Below, in pieces: positions 8,350-17,815 of a stretch of DNA of 20,256 nucleotides. This DNA comes from Phoronis australis (taxonomy: Eukaryota > Phoronida > Phoronidae): contig NMRA01001067.1 in the NCBI GenBank assembly GCA_002633005.1, positions 40,406 through 60,661 on the forward strand, read 5' to 3'. The number at the start of each line of letters is the position of its first letter. Within the stretch, counting starts at the first letter, position 1. A model generated the notes under the pieces. The model ran no database searches. It saw nothing but the letters and a program-made list of their open reading frames with translations, and was not told the origin of the DNA. A program made the position numbers and the translations under genes.

Positions 8350-8993
8350 CACAAAAGTTGACAACAAAGACATGATAAATATGCCCGAAGATTTTTAAGA
8401 AATTTACTCATATTAATCTTTCGCAAAATTAATATTTCAGTAGCACTTTAGAAGCGACTTGTCTTCATAAAGGAAGCCATGAAAAATGCGTCACAGTGAC
8501 GTGATTTATTCTTACGTCACTTTATTGTCTGAGGTCAACTTAGTAAAGGGCATTTAATTCATACTCTAACCTTTGTTAACGCAAAGATACAGGATTTGAA
8601 GTATCAGTCCTTGTCTCGAGTGAAATCAACAGAAAATAAATAAGCAGTAACTCTGACGTGAAACATATTTGTAAATATAATTAAAATTATACCAAAAATT
8701 TTTGTTTTGATTTAATACTGAATCGTAAAATTGTACGATTATGAAATGCTTGGCTTGCGAAATACCGGGTATATAAAATACTGGATTATGAAATAATTAC
8801 CGCCTATGTTCGTATTTAGGCACATGCACCTAGGCGCAACCTTACATATAGGCATGTGTGTCTAATACAACCTAATAGGCTTCTGATGTTTTGATTACTG
8901 CTGTACTGAAAATTATGTAGTATATTCTTGAGCAATTTTTTGCAGGAAGTGTGAGTAATTGACTCTCCATTTTATGTGTCTCCACCTGGTGTC
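8350..8993. other. Non-coding stretch with an imperfect hairpin
   Basis: No gene recognised. It may contain the promoter and 5' UTR of the minus-strand gene starting at 8348. Around 8817-8867 TTAGGCACATGC and a GGCATGTGTGTCTAA segment form an imperfect inverted repeat. Confidence 0.35.
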
Positions 8994-9146
8994 AAAGTCT
9001 GTGATTACCTCTATGTATATTAGTTTCATTTATGAATTGTTTACAACCCAGATATAATGCTTCGCGGTTTCTGGGTTTGTTATTATTTCTTTGTACGTTC
9101 TGTGTATTCTTCAATAAATATGTATCACTTAAAAAGTCTGTGATTA
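8994..9146 (+). mobile_element. 5'-truncated LINE 3' end with a 14-bp target-site duplication
   Basis: Bases 9008-9132 match, in reverse complement, the 3' end of the LINE at 18815-18936, with only scattered differences over about 125 bp. AAAGTCTGTGATTA occurs at 8994-9007 and again at 9133-9146, a perfect 14-bp duplication flanking the insert. The insert ends with an A-rich tail (ACTTAAAAAG). This is the signature of target-primed reverse transcription with severe 5' truncation. It has no coding content. Confidence 0.9.
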
Positions 9147-10063
9147 AGATAATTCAATAATACAACCACTGATCACTAAATATGACAATAGTAATGAAAA
9201 TAAAAAATTGTTCTTGTAATGATTTGAAAAACAAGATTCATTCAATATACTGATTTGGTGTGACATGTTCCAAAATTGATACATTGTAGGCTGCGAGGTC
9301 CCCAATCATTCCTATTTGTGCGACTGTTACTGCCCTCGAATTAAGTTGGCTTTGTTACTTTAATTACGCTGTGTCTTGGGCCTACCTCCAGAACAACTTT
9401 ATCGGGAACAGTTTGTTCTATCTTCTGGTGTGGAGTAAATTGATGCCAATTTCCCTTGGGTATCAAGTTGTTCCAGAACAACTGACGTTCACACTAATAC
9501 TTTCCCCTTTAAATAGGTTGCAATTGCAGCACCAGGGTAAGCAGAATATAGCTTTCGTGAAGGTACTTATTACGAAAACTACACCTCAGCAGTAATTTGT
9601 TTATTTGTGTCGTTGGAAACTAGACCAGAGTAGATCTATATGAAAAGAAGAAATAATTGCCTAACTAAATTATGTCCTTTATAATTTTTCGGGAGTCCAG
9701 TAGCGTCTCCTGGCAGTCCTTAGGATGGAGTCTAAAATAGAGAAAATGATACCGTAATGGTGTAGATGATGTTTTCCCGGTATTTTAATATTAGGGTGAT
9801 AATAAAACAGTAAGGCACACTCTCTGTCGGCTTTCAGTTAACAGATGCATTTCTGAAAAAACTATTGTTATGGCTACGACCTTGACTACTTTTTACAATC
9901 GTTCAGTATAACCTCGTATGTGTACTGCCATGGTCTTATATTCGGGATCGTTATGTTCCCAGCGGCCTACCAGTCAGTAGGTTGAATATGCACTAGCTGT
10001 CTTGACAAATAATTGACAAGATGCTAACAAAAGCTTATGGTTTCCGTTACGTCATTATGACCT
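9147..10063. other. Non-coding stretch; small palindrome at 9466-9483
   Basis: No gene recognised. The plus frame at 9371-9595 has no recognisable motif. AGTTGTTC-CA-GAACAACT at 9466-9483 is a perfect palindrome with a 2-base centre. Its right half recurs at 9388-9398 (CCAGAACAACT), so the region may be part of an unclassified repeat. Confidence 0.35.
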
Positions 10064-10110
10064 TTTGGACCCAATGTGACGGCATGTTTATTTTTATTTC
10101 CGGGTCCAAA
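10064..10110. repeat. Inverted repeat (9-bp arms)
   Basis: TTTGGACCC at 10064-10072 and GGGTCCAAA at 10102-10110 are exact reverse complements with a 29-base T-rich loop. ACGTCA-type hexamers lie outside both arms (10049-10054 and 10113-10118). It sits directly beside the hAT-like copy at 10123. Function unknown. Confidence 0.5.
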
Positions 10111-10122
10111 TTACGTCACCAA

Positions 10123-10273
10123 TAGGGGCGAATCCAGGATTTTGAGTTAGTGAGGGCCAGGGCAGAGCATTAGCCAAGATTTTGCCCGTCAGATATTCGT
10201 ACCACTGAACTGCCAAATGGAATCTAGGAGGATTTTAGGGGGGAGCCATGCCACCCCTCTAAATCCGCCACTG
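10123..10273 (+). mobile_element. Short hAT-like non-autonomous element, copy 3
   Basis: It begins AGGGGCGAATCCAGGATTTTG and ends CTCTAAATCCGCCACTG, imperfect inverted termini of the same family as 6476-6613 and the end at 1-22. The interior shares GTCAGATATTCGTACC, GAACTGCCAAATGGAA and TAGGAGG with copy 2. No convincing 8-bp target duplication remains. Confidence 0.68.
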
Positions 10274-10859
10274 ACAAACACGTTGACTTGAGCGAGACGT
10301 ACTTCGAACAAACCTTAACGTGGGACGCTAATTTCTTATCTCTATCATTGCTTGGTCAAAGTATTTAGAAACACGAAATTTGCGATGATGTGAACATGAA
10401 GTACGTTGAAAATTGCCAGCTGTTTTTTAAGATGGAGTTTTGTCTCAAAAATGATTCGTCGTAAAATCCAGTCAGACGTGGTGTTTGGGAATAACAGTGC
10501 ATGGTGCGAGTTACGTGAGCTCCTAAGGTCCATCATTAATGCAAAGATTTACCTGTTTGCAGATTTTTTTCACATTTACAAGTTGTCAATAAATACGACT
10601 GCACTTTGTTGAGCGTAGATGATGTTCAAATAGTATTGACGTGTACTTCCTGCTATACATAAACATACTAAGAGCATGCAAATACATATTTAAGGATGTG
10701 GATGTTCTCTGCAACAGACTATCAGTAAATTTCGTAGTTACCTTGTATTTCTTGAGGTGATCTGCTGGCAAGATTTAGCACATGCGCTGTTGATGCCGTG
10801 CATCATTTTTTGTCATTGGTTGTTGTATTTCATTTACTTGTTACGCTGTTTATTTTCTT
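10274..10859. other. Non-coding stretch, nothing recognised
   Basis: Short overlapping frames occur on both strands (10345-10771), none with a recognisable domain or a consistent pair of splice sites. Confidence 0.35.
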
Positions 10860-11632
10860 TCTAGGTAGCAGTACACCTTTCGCCGCTGTGATTTGGTTTC
10901 TTTTAGCAAGCCGGTTCTTTCCAGTGGTTACAATAGCATTTGCTTGACCGGCCGGCCATTGTTACGTATTAGCCTCTGTATGTTACGCGGGTTTTGGTGA
11001 TTAGCGTTTCATGAGTTTACCGGCATTCGTTGACAAGATCTGTAACGCGAATCATGTGTTTTCCTCGGATGCTGGAATTTTTATATTAAGCACAGACTGT
11101 TAGCCAAACTGTTGTAAGTACTGAGTATTATGGCATAGCATGTTGTACTCGTGTGTATCTACTAGCTGAGTTTAAAGCGTACATAGTTGTTGTTGTTTGA
11201 CGTATAGTTTCCTTCAGCTGCTTGTTTGGCGTATATGTTGCGCGGTACCCGGTTCATAGAATAAATAGTTACGGGTCGCAGTTAGGCAGTTGTTTGTGTA
11301 CGGTAATGGTTCCCAGTTGTAGAATAGATAGTACGGGTTCCAGTTAATTATGTATTGTTAGCGAGGTAGTGTTTACCTGTCATAGAGTCATTGGCGCGAG
11401 TCTTTCTAACGCTCTGATAGTGCTTGTTAATTACGCTTGCTTGCCGAATACTCAGACTGTGTGTGTTTTTCTTTATTGCAGATAACCGCTTTTCCGGTTT
11501 CTCCTTTTCAACGCTTGTTCAGTTTCTCATTCAACGCTTGTTCGGAAACTTTTCATCGCTTGCAACTAAATAATAAAGTGTGTTATGCAAACGGCTTCTT
11601 TTAACTTATCCCTGTAGCCAGACGCGGCTACA
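10860..11632. repeat. LTR-like or repeat-derived stretch, unclassified
   Basis: The segment is richer in CpG and CG/TG dinucleotides than its surroundings and lacks open frames. It carries internal imperfect duplications: 11244-11284 against 11308-11346 (both read roughly GGTxCCC...AGAATAxATAG...ACGGGT...CAGTTA) and TCAACGCTTGTTC at about 11508 and 11531. AATAAA occurs at about 11571. It ends in the exact inverted repeat TGTAGCC-AGACGC-GGCTACA (11613-11632). These traits resemble an LTR or terminal repeat, but no polymerase or matching partner is in the window. Confidence 0.3.
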
Positions 11633-12453
11633 TGCGCAGTAGGACATGTTGAAAATTTGGGGCGAAAACGTTATGAAAAACCCATTCCCAACCACGTGAG
11701 CAAAACAACCACATACGCCACTGATGCAAGTATACCCACTTTGAAACGCTGCTAAATGAAATTCTAAGAAATGAGAAGCTAGGTACCTCAGTTGCGTGCA
11801 TTGGTAATGAAATTACCTGCACCAAAACTTGTATCAGCAACGACCGACAGGAGCGCTAGTATGACAACAGTCCACACGGCAATTGAGCAGAAGTTAGACT
11901 ACATTGGAATAGAAAAAGCCGGGGTCAACATTAGCAGTGACTGATGCATAACTCGAACAAGTAACATGAGAGCACAACGTTTATAATTGTTCATGTGATT
12001 TATGGTCACTGGGTTTGTTGAATATTGATTAGTATTGGCCTGAAAAGGGCGAAAGGTGTAAAATGAAGCAAATTGCCCCTTAGTATATGTGTAAAAAGTT
12101 GATACTTTAAAAAAATCTCTAAAAATAGACTTTTACAGCACTGAGCAGTTACACGTAGGCTACTTGGATTTAAAATGAAACGCACTAGCGATATTTTAGG
12201 ACACAAATTTCACCATACTGAGTAACGTACCCGTCAAGACGCGAACTTGGCCAGTCACCGTCAATATCCTTACTGTTCGATTACAAAGCGATAAAGGCAA
12301 TTTATAGCAGTGTTTTGACAGGTAGCCTTTGTGTAAAGTGACTATTAACCTCTTGAAATAAAGTGTTTTAAGAGACATGACTCAATGTTAATGTATTCTA
12401 AGTTGGTAATAAATACAAGTTTTTGGTTGTTTTACGTAGAGTAAGTCGTTAAT
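11633..12453. other. Non-coding stretch, nothing recognised
   Basis: The minus frames at 11628-11840, 12006-12206 and 12196-12378 have no recognisable motif and no supporting splice sites. It may be 3' flank of the possible terminal exon at 12488-12715. Confidence 0.35.
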
Positions 12454-12459
12454 TTTATT
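12454..12459 (-). terminator. Poly(A) signal AATAAA, minus strand
   Basis: TTTATT on the plus strand equals AATAAA on the minus strand. It lies about 30 bases downstream of the stop of the minus-strand frame at 12488-12715, which would give a very short 3' UTR. Confidence 0.35.
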
Positions 12460-12487
12460 ATTATGGGATGGGTCAACAGTAAATAAA

Positions 12488-12715
12488 TCAATTCAGTGGG
12501 AACTCATATTTCTGGTTGACCGCTTTCATGCCGCGGAAGTCTATGCTGCTTGGTACAAAAGGTTCAACGTTTAATATATGATGTTGTACCGAATTGAGTA
12601 GCTTTTGGTCAATGATCAATACATAGTCTCTTGAAATTGTGAATATGCAAATGAATAACTTGTTTACAAACAACCCCGGGTCGTCCAGTGTGCCAGAAAC
12701 CATCCCGAGAACCAC
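12488..12715 (-). CDS. Possible terminal exon, product not recognised
   Basis: The minus strand reads MVSGTLDDPGLFVNKLFICI, TISRDYVLIIDQKLLNSVQH and EPFVPSSIDFRGMKAVNQKY to a TGA at 12490-12488. The composition looks like a real soluble protein end rather than noise. A poly(A) signal follows within about 30 bases. Upstream in this frame a TAA occurs near 12730, so the exon would need to start between there and the first Met. I found no strong acceptor, only weak AG sites. It could be a retro-pseudogene fragment. No family recognised. Confidence 0.32.
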   Translation of the reverse strand: MVLGMVSGTLDDPGLFVNKLFICIFTISRDYVLIIDQKLLNSVQHHILNVEPFVPSSIDFRGMKAVNQKYEFPLN

Positions 12716-12730
12716 TTGCCATTACAATCT

Positions 12731-14748
12731 CACGAAAGTTTCGTTTTGTGAGAGTATTTTTATATAAATAAGTATAGTAATAGTTCCATATGGCGGACGA
12801 AGACCCGTGTGTCGGCCAAGAGAACAAAGAAGTCATATAATTTAGTTTGGAATTTCACGTTTATCGTGCAGGGCGGCAACTTAAATTTCGACTGCAGCTG
12901 CAAAAACACAGTGTGTACTGGAGCTATATTTGCACACTCTTCTTGTCAACATTTCTTATGACGACTAGGGATTCCCTGGAAACCCCCACAGTATCGTCGG
13001 TATCCTGATGAAACAAAGCACAGTTTTATTATTTGTTTATTTCACTATCAAATAACGATTGCGTAATGTTTGGAATTGCTAGGATTTTTTATATCTTAAA
13101 ACCGCGATTTCTTTACAAATTGTTTCTTTCCCTGATTGTACACACAGCTCTCCAAGAAGTCACTGGGTGGCGTTCCCAACAAATTTAAATATTTGCAGTT
13201 TTAATGAGATACAGCATCTTTTGACACAACTGAACCTTAATTATCATTGTGCATGCAACATTGACGAAGCGAGTTACTTGGCGTAAATGTTATGTTTTGG
13301 TGTCCCATTTCAACAAGTGAACATAAGAAATGAGTGAACTCAAGCACCATAAAACAAATGAAAACAAGATAAATTACGCCATCAAAGTGCATCATTTCAT
13401 AGATGTCGCAAGCAAAGTTTATGGCCATAACTTGCAAACAAGTGACATCTTTTGAGCATCTTATGAATGTAATATGCTAAGATGGCCTTTGGGTTTGTGA
13501 CTTATAACTGAAGAAACTCGCTGGAAAACACCGACACCGAGTGTGAAATGACAGACACCATCGACAGCGTTCAGATGAATGCATTTCGACGGATACGTCA
13601 TTGAGCAACATAATTCTACAGCAAACCACTAGCGACAACTCCACTCTTGTATTCTTGTGACGTACACAAATTGGCAGAGCAGTTTAGGATTTGATGATTA
13701 TACCATAATTAGAATTAGTTCATCAACTTTCGAGTCAGGACGTGACCACTGAGTGTACACGTGCTTCTTCAAACTCCAGGTTGCTGAACACGATTCTGCT
13801 GACTTATCTTATTAACTTACTTTGGCGTTCTATCGTTTTCTCAGATGAACACTTTTATAAACCTTCAAGTCCAATCCACGTGGTGTAGGGTGTGCTCAAA
13901 TTACAAAGTAATGCCCAGGAATCCATTTTAAAAACAGAACTTCATTCCAGTCTATAATGTAGCCCCGCTACAAATTTAGCAATTCAAAAACAACTAGCTG
14001 TGACTAAATTCCTGATTTCAGGGGGAAGGCTTCTTTGAAAACACACAGAGGAAGGAAAATATGCTCGTGGTTGCAATAACGTGAGCAGACGAACAGATCG
14101 TTTAGAGTGATTAAAGCCAATACTTTCCTTGTTCTGGCACGTGACTACACTGCCAGAATAAGCAAAGCTTACTTGATAGCAATGCGTCTCACGTCGTGAA
14201 TTCAATCTACCAAAATCGAGAAAATAGAAAGAAGTGACTTCCATTAAAAGTGTCTTAGCACCACGGTCATGAGTGTGACATGAACGTACCCAGTACCAGT
14301 ATGTCAAGTCCACCGACACGCGAGTTTCTTGTACAAACTTATATCATAACCACGCTTTTGTGATGTCCCGCAAAAAGCGAACAGAGCCACTACACGATCA
14401 AATACAATGTTGTCACAACCACTTCAAATGCAACTCCTCACCCTTCCTTATTATACCATAAATTTACTGGAATTTACGGCATAAATTCACGGCATTATTT
14501 CGACTTTTCGGACTAAACACAATGGACGACAACTATGGTGCTGTGGTTGGTTGTCTCGAATTTACGAAATAAGTTTCAACAAATTAATGCTCGTAACTCG
14601 AGATCAACTAATTAAAACATTGTCAGATAGTGTTTGCGAGTGCTCTTCTTTGACATATCGTCGACTACTGGGGTTGTTTTTTATTGTTTTTGAAATGTAG
14701 TTGGTTACTTTTCAAAGCACTTTAAAAGGCAATGATACGTCATCTGAG
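12731..14748. other. Long non-coding stretch, little recognised
   Basis: No gene supported. Noted: a TATA-like TATATAAATA at about 12760-12770, about 20 bases upstream of ATGGCGGACGAAGACCCG (12790), which stops after 16 codons; a 111-codon minus frame (13984-14319) without recognisable domain; and TGTAGC-CCC-GCTACA at 13958-13972, a small exact hairpin that echoes the one at 11613-11632. Confidence 0.35.
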
Positions 14749-14832
14749 GTAAAACCACCGCGGCTCACATGGACCACAAACCGTTAAAACGAGCGCTGTC
14801 GCTGGTGGTCATGACAGCAGCGATGGTTTTAC
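14749..14832. repeat. Imperfect long hairpin
   Basis: GTAAAACCACCGC (14749-14761) pairs with GCGATGGTTTTAC (14820-14832), 12 of 13 positions. Inside it, CATGGACCAC pairs with GTGGTCATG with one bulge. The centre is a GC-rich loop of about 25-30 bases. It could be a short foldback element or a structured transcript. No target duplication was found. Confidence 0.5.
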
Positions 14833-15258
14833 GGGCCAAGGTCCCTATTTCGAAGCAGCTTTACTCTAATGTGTATATAAACCAGTTTTTAGCATTGTGT
14901 TAGCAACAACCACCAAGGCAGTTGTGTTAGTATTATCTGCAGAGAACCTAATAAGGAGTTACTGTACATAAAGGCTATTCAGAACCAGCATGGTACGGAT
15001 TCTCTGAATAACATGCAGAGCTCAGTGACCCTGCAACTGTGGTGATGACCAGCCGGTGACTATATTCCCTGTATCTCTCACTTCACTTTATGGGTGTTAC
15101 CAGAGCTGTAAGTTGGCTCTTGTTGTCCTAAATTGTTTTAAATATGATCCCGACGATGTCTAATGAAAAGGCGAAACGTTGAATTGAGCATGAACTTTTT
15201 TATTTGTGCGGAGATCGTCTGGTTTTAAATTTTACTCTAATGATCCCTTTCTCCGAAA
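14833..15258. other. Non-coding stretch; possible TATA box at 14873
   Basis: TATATAAA at about 14873-14881 lies in a plausible promoter setting, but no coding exon follows. Nothing else recognised. Confidence 0.3.
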
Positions 15259-15788
15259 ATATCATGTAAAGATATATATCATGAGAAGATCTATATCATT
15301 AGAAGATCTATATCATGAGAAAATCTATATCATGAGAAGATCTATATCATGTGAAGATCTATATCAGGAGAAGATCTATATCATGAGAAGATCTATATCA
15401 CGTTAAGATCTATATCAATAAAAGATATATATCACGAGAAGATCTATATCATGAGAAGATCTTTTTCATAAGAAGATCTATATCATGTGAAGATCTATGT
15501 CATGAGAAGATCTATATAATGTGAAGATCTATGTCATGTGAAGATCTATATCATGTGAAGATCTATATCATGAGAAGATCTATATCATGTGAAGATCTAT
15601 GTCATGTGAAGATCTATATCATGTGAAGATCTATGTCATGTGAAGATCTATGTCATGAGAAGATCTATATCATGTGAAGATCTATGTCATGTGAAGATCT
15701 ATATCATGTGAAGATCTACGTCATGAGAAGTTCTATGTCATGAGAAGATCTATATCATGTGAAGATCTATATCATGAGAAGATCTATA
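15259..15788. repeat. 17-bp tandem repeat array, about 30 units
   Basis: The unit is AGATCTATATCATGAGA with common variants ...CATGTGA and AGATCTATGTCATG.... The AGATCT or a one-base variant recurs every 17 bases from 15270 to 15780, giving 30 full units plus partial ends, with no insertion or deletion seen. Palindromic hexamers AGATCT and, in many units, TCATGA alternate through the array. Because 17 is not a multiple of 3, any open frame through it repeats every 17 codons. The frame at 15206-15406 (with IYIMRRSIS) is a by-product of this. Confidence 0.97.
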
Positions 15789-16381
15789 CTCCGAAGGACC
15801 GTTACTCTGAAGTGGCCATAATACCGGACATTTAAACTTTTTAATTTCTCTAAAATAATTTGTCGAATCAAGTACAGGTAAAATAACTAGGCAAATGTCT
15901 ACTTGTGTTTGTATAAAATGTTTCGGCTCACGGCGTTCTATTTATGCTGCATAGATATTTTCTCACCGATCATACTGTCGTTAATTAGAAGGAATATCTG
16001 TTAAAGCGACATTCTGTTACGAATACTTATAGTGCAACCCTTTTAATATCTGGCTAATCCTCTTACAATGTTTACATGTATGTAGATTTTTAAATATCCT
16101 GGAGGATTTGTCACCATGATGTCATTTTCCCCATAGTCTGTTTTATGCAAATTATGAAATGCATGACAGTAGCAAGTAATCAATTATCGTCTGAATGGTG
16201 TAAACCGAGCATTTTACAAGACTGGTCTGTGACGTACATATGAATTCAAACTGAATATCTAGTCTACATAATATTAATTGCACAGTGCAAATACCTGATA
16301 CAAGATCATGGAACACGAATACGGGAAAGTTTTTGTCACTCAAATAAATTGTATTGGTGGATGTTGATTGCACGCCTTTGT
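15789..16381. other. Non-coding stretch, nothing recognised
   Basis: AT-rich, no convincing frames. It is 3' flank of the minus-strand exon ending at 16534. CTCCGAA occurs on both sides of the tandem array (15251-15257 and 15789-15795). Confidence 0.35.
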
Positions 16382-16387
16382 TTTATT
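16382..16387 (-). terminator. Poly(A) signal AATAAA for the chitin-binding-like gene
   Basis: TTTATT on the plus strand (AATAAA on the minus strand) lies about 147 bases downstream of the stop at 16534-16536, a normal 3' UTR length. It supports 16534-16733 being a last exon. Confidence 0.5.
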
Positions 16388-16533
16388 AAGCACATATGGT
16401 TTACGGACAACACAGTGAATCTATCCATTTTCCGCATTTCAAATTCGTTTTCAAATACAATGGTCCCAAAGAATTATGAAAGAGAAGCTCAGATGAATTC
16501 TTACGGTTGATGTTTCTGGGCTAAACGACCAGT

Positions 16534-16733
16534 TTATAGGTTACACTGAGCGTTACCAGCGTGATCACAAACACATAGATTCAAGTTGAAGCGAGTTCCT
16601 GGCCCACACCTAAGAAGGTTGGTAGAGCCGCCAGGTGTCGTGCTCACGTCTTTCTGTGTAAAGAACCTACAGTCCATGCCTGGGACCTTACAGTACTGGT
16701 TCCCGTTTTTGTTGCGACAGTACTTTGAATCAA
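16534..16733 (-). CDS. Terminal exon of a Cys-rich, chitin-binding-like protein
   Basis: An excellent acceptor (TTTGTTTCTTACAG, 16734-16747) opens this exon, which runs in phase 1 to a TAA at 16536-16534. It encodes about 66 residues: VDSKYCRNKNGNQYCKVPGM, DCRFFTQKDVSTTPGGSTNL, LRCGPGTRFNLNLCVCDHAG and NAQCNL. The C-x-PGT-x-F-N...LCVCD...C pattern resembles the second half of a peritrophin-A/CBM14-type chitin-binding domain as found in invertebrate matrix proteins. Seven cysteines suggest a secreted, disulphide-bonded protein. Upstream exons must lie at higher coordinates and were not found in the window. A degenerate copy lies 13 kb away in the same orientation (3424-3665). Family is inference from the pattern; function in matrix or cuticle is a guess. 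Confidence 0.68.
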
Positions 16734-16747
16734 CTGTAAGAAACAAA

Positions 16748-17643
16748 CAGGTGTGTAGGACACAGCCACGATGGAGAAAATTTTTAATTGTATGACCCAA
16801 GCTACTTGCCTGCTTTCTGAATACAGGACCCACTGCTGGGGTATATTAGATCAGGTGGTATGAACAATCATTTCAAAGTTTCATCTTTAAGGAACGCAAT
16901 CGAGTTTGGGACGAAGACACCAATTGTAGAACTATCGTTGGGAAATAGAGACTTGTCAACGTTATTGACAAAATCGCAAAACGCAAATGAGTTTTTTACA
17001 GCTCTGGTAAAAGCTATACATATTGTCAATTTAGCCGTTGTTTGACATCGTTTGAGGTAACATCGTGTTAATGTATGATATGAAGAGATGTGAGCTAAAT
17101 TTGAAATATGACTGTGTGTTTCAAGCATTTGATGGTGTCTGGTTACATTAGCCATAAACATAAGTCAGGTAAACAAGTAAATGAAGTAATGATCTTTTTC
17201 GTGATTTTCGCCCCAGAGACTGCTGAAGAGATTTCACTAATTCATTACTTCTGAACACTGTCATACTTACTCTGTGGATTGAATATCCTGAAAACTCCAG
17301 AGCCATTCACGCTACGCACCCCTACGTCTGCGCTAAGCGGACGGTCTGCCTGGAATGGGTCGTTCGCAGACGCCAAAACTCCTTGAACTGTGCCAAACTG
17401 TAAAAGAGGCAATCGTGTACTATACTTCTTAGTTGTTTTCCTAGCCTACATCATCAAATGTGTCGAAATAGGTTAAAGATATCTACGATAAAATTTACAT
17501 AAAAGAATCAAGCAGGTTCCAGTTTCATTTGAACCCACCAAAACCTCGAAGTTTTATTCGTTCACTTTAAAATCATTCAACTGTTTAAAACTCAGCTGTC
17601 TTAAAGTTGTTGCAACAACAGAAGGCTTTCAGATAACAAATCT
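16748..17643. other. Probable intron and intergenic sequence
   Basis: Directly upstream (minus strand) of the chitin-binding-like exon, so at least the first part is intron. Frames at 16860-17045 (plus) and 16868-17161 (minus) overlap each other and show no domain. CGTCTGCG and CGCAGACG form an exact 8-bp inverted repeat around 17325-17378. Confidence 0.35.
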
Positions 17644-17815
17644 GAGACTCGTTTCAAGAAACTGACTTAAGTTCATTTTTGACTGAGTCAAAAACTTAAA
17701 TTAAACTTAAGATCTCTTTCCCGAAATAGACTTGAAACAAATTTAATTTTTATCTTAAATTTGACTGAAATTTAAGATTTGTCTTAGCTAAGTCAGTTTT
17801 CTTTGAGCGAGACCC
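17644..17815. mobile_element. Foldback/MITE-like element
   Basis: The left end (GAGACTCGTTTCAAGAAACT then GACTTAAG, 17644-17672) and the right end in reverse complement (GGTCTCGCTCAAAGAAAACT then GACTTAGC) are imperfect inverted copies. The interior is made of repeated CTTAAAT/ATTTAAG words, so the whole 170 bp can fold on itself. No coding content. The flanking target duplication is not clear. Confidence 0.55.

Noticed and set aside
12790-12840. ATGGCGGACGAAGACCCG after a TATA-like box as a gene start
   Set aside because: The frame stops after 16 codons and no GT donor of good quality lies inside it.
13984-14319. 111-codon minus-strand frame
   Set aside because: Length is within what chance gives in 20 kb of six frames; no domain, no splice sites, no conservation evidence.
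15150-15190. Hammerhead-like core (CTAATGA...GAAAC)
   Set aside because: The required CUGANGA reads CUAAUGA and there is no room for a stem II, so it cannot form the ribozyme fold.
15206-15406. 66-codon plus-strand frame with repeated IYIMRRSIS
   Set aside because: It is produced by the 17-bp tandem array; 17 bases read in triplets give a 17-residue repeat without any need for a gene.
16868-17161. Overlapping frames on both strands near the chitin-binding-like exon
   Set aside because: Neither has the Cys pattern of the exon nor matching splice sites; probably intron.
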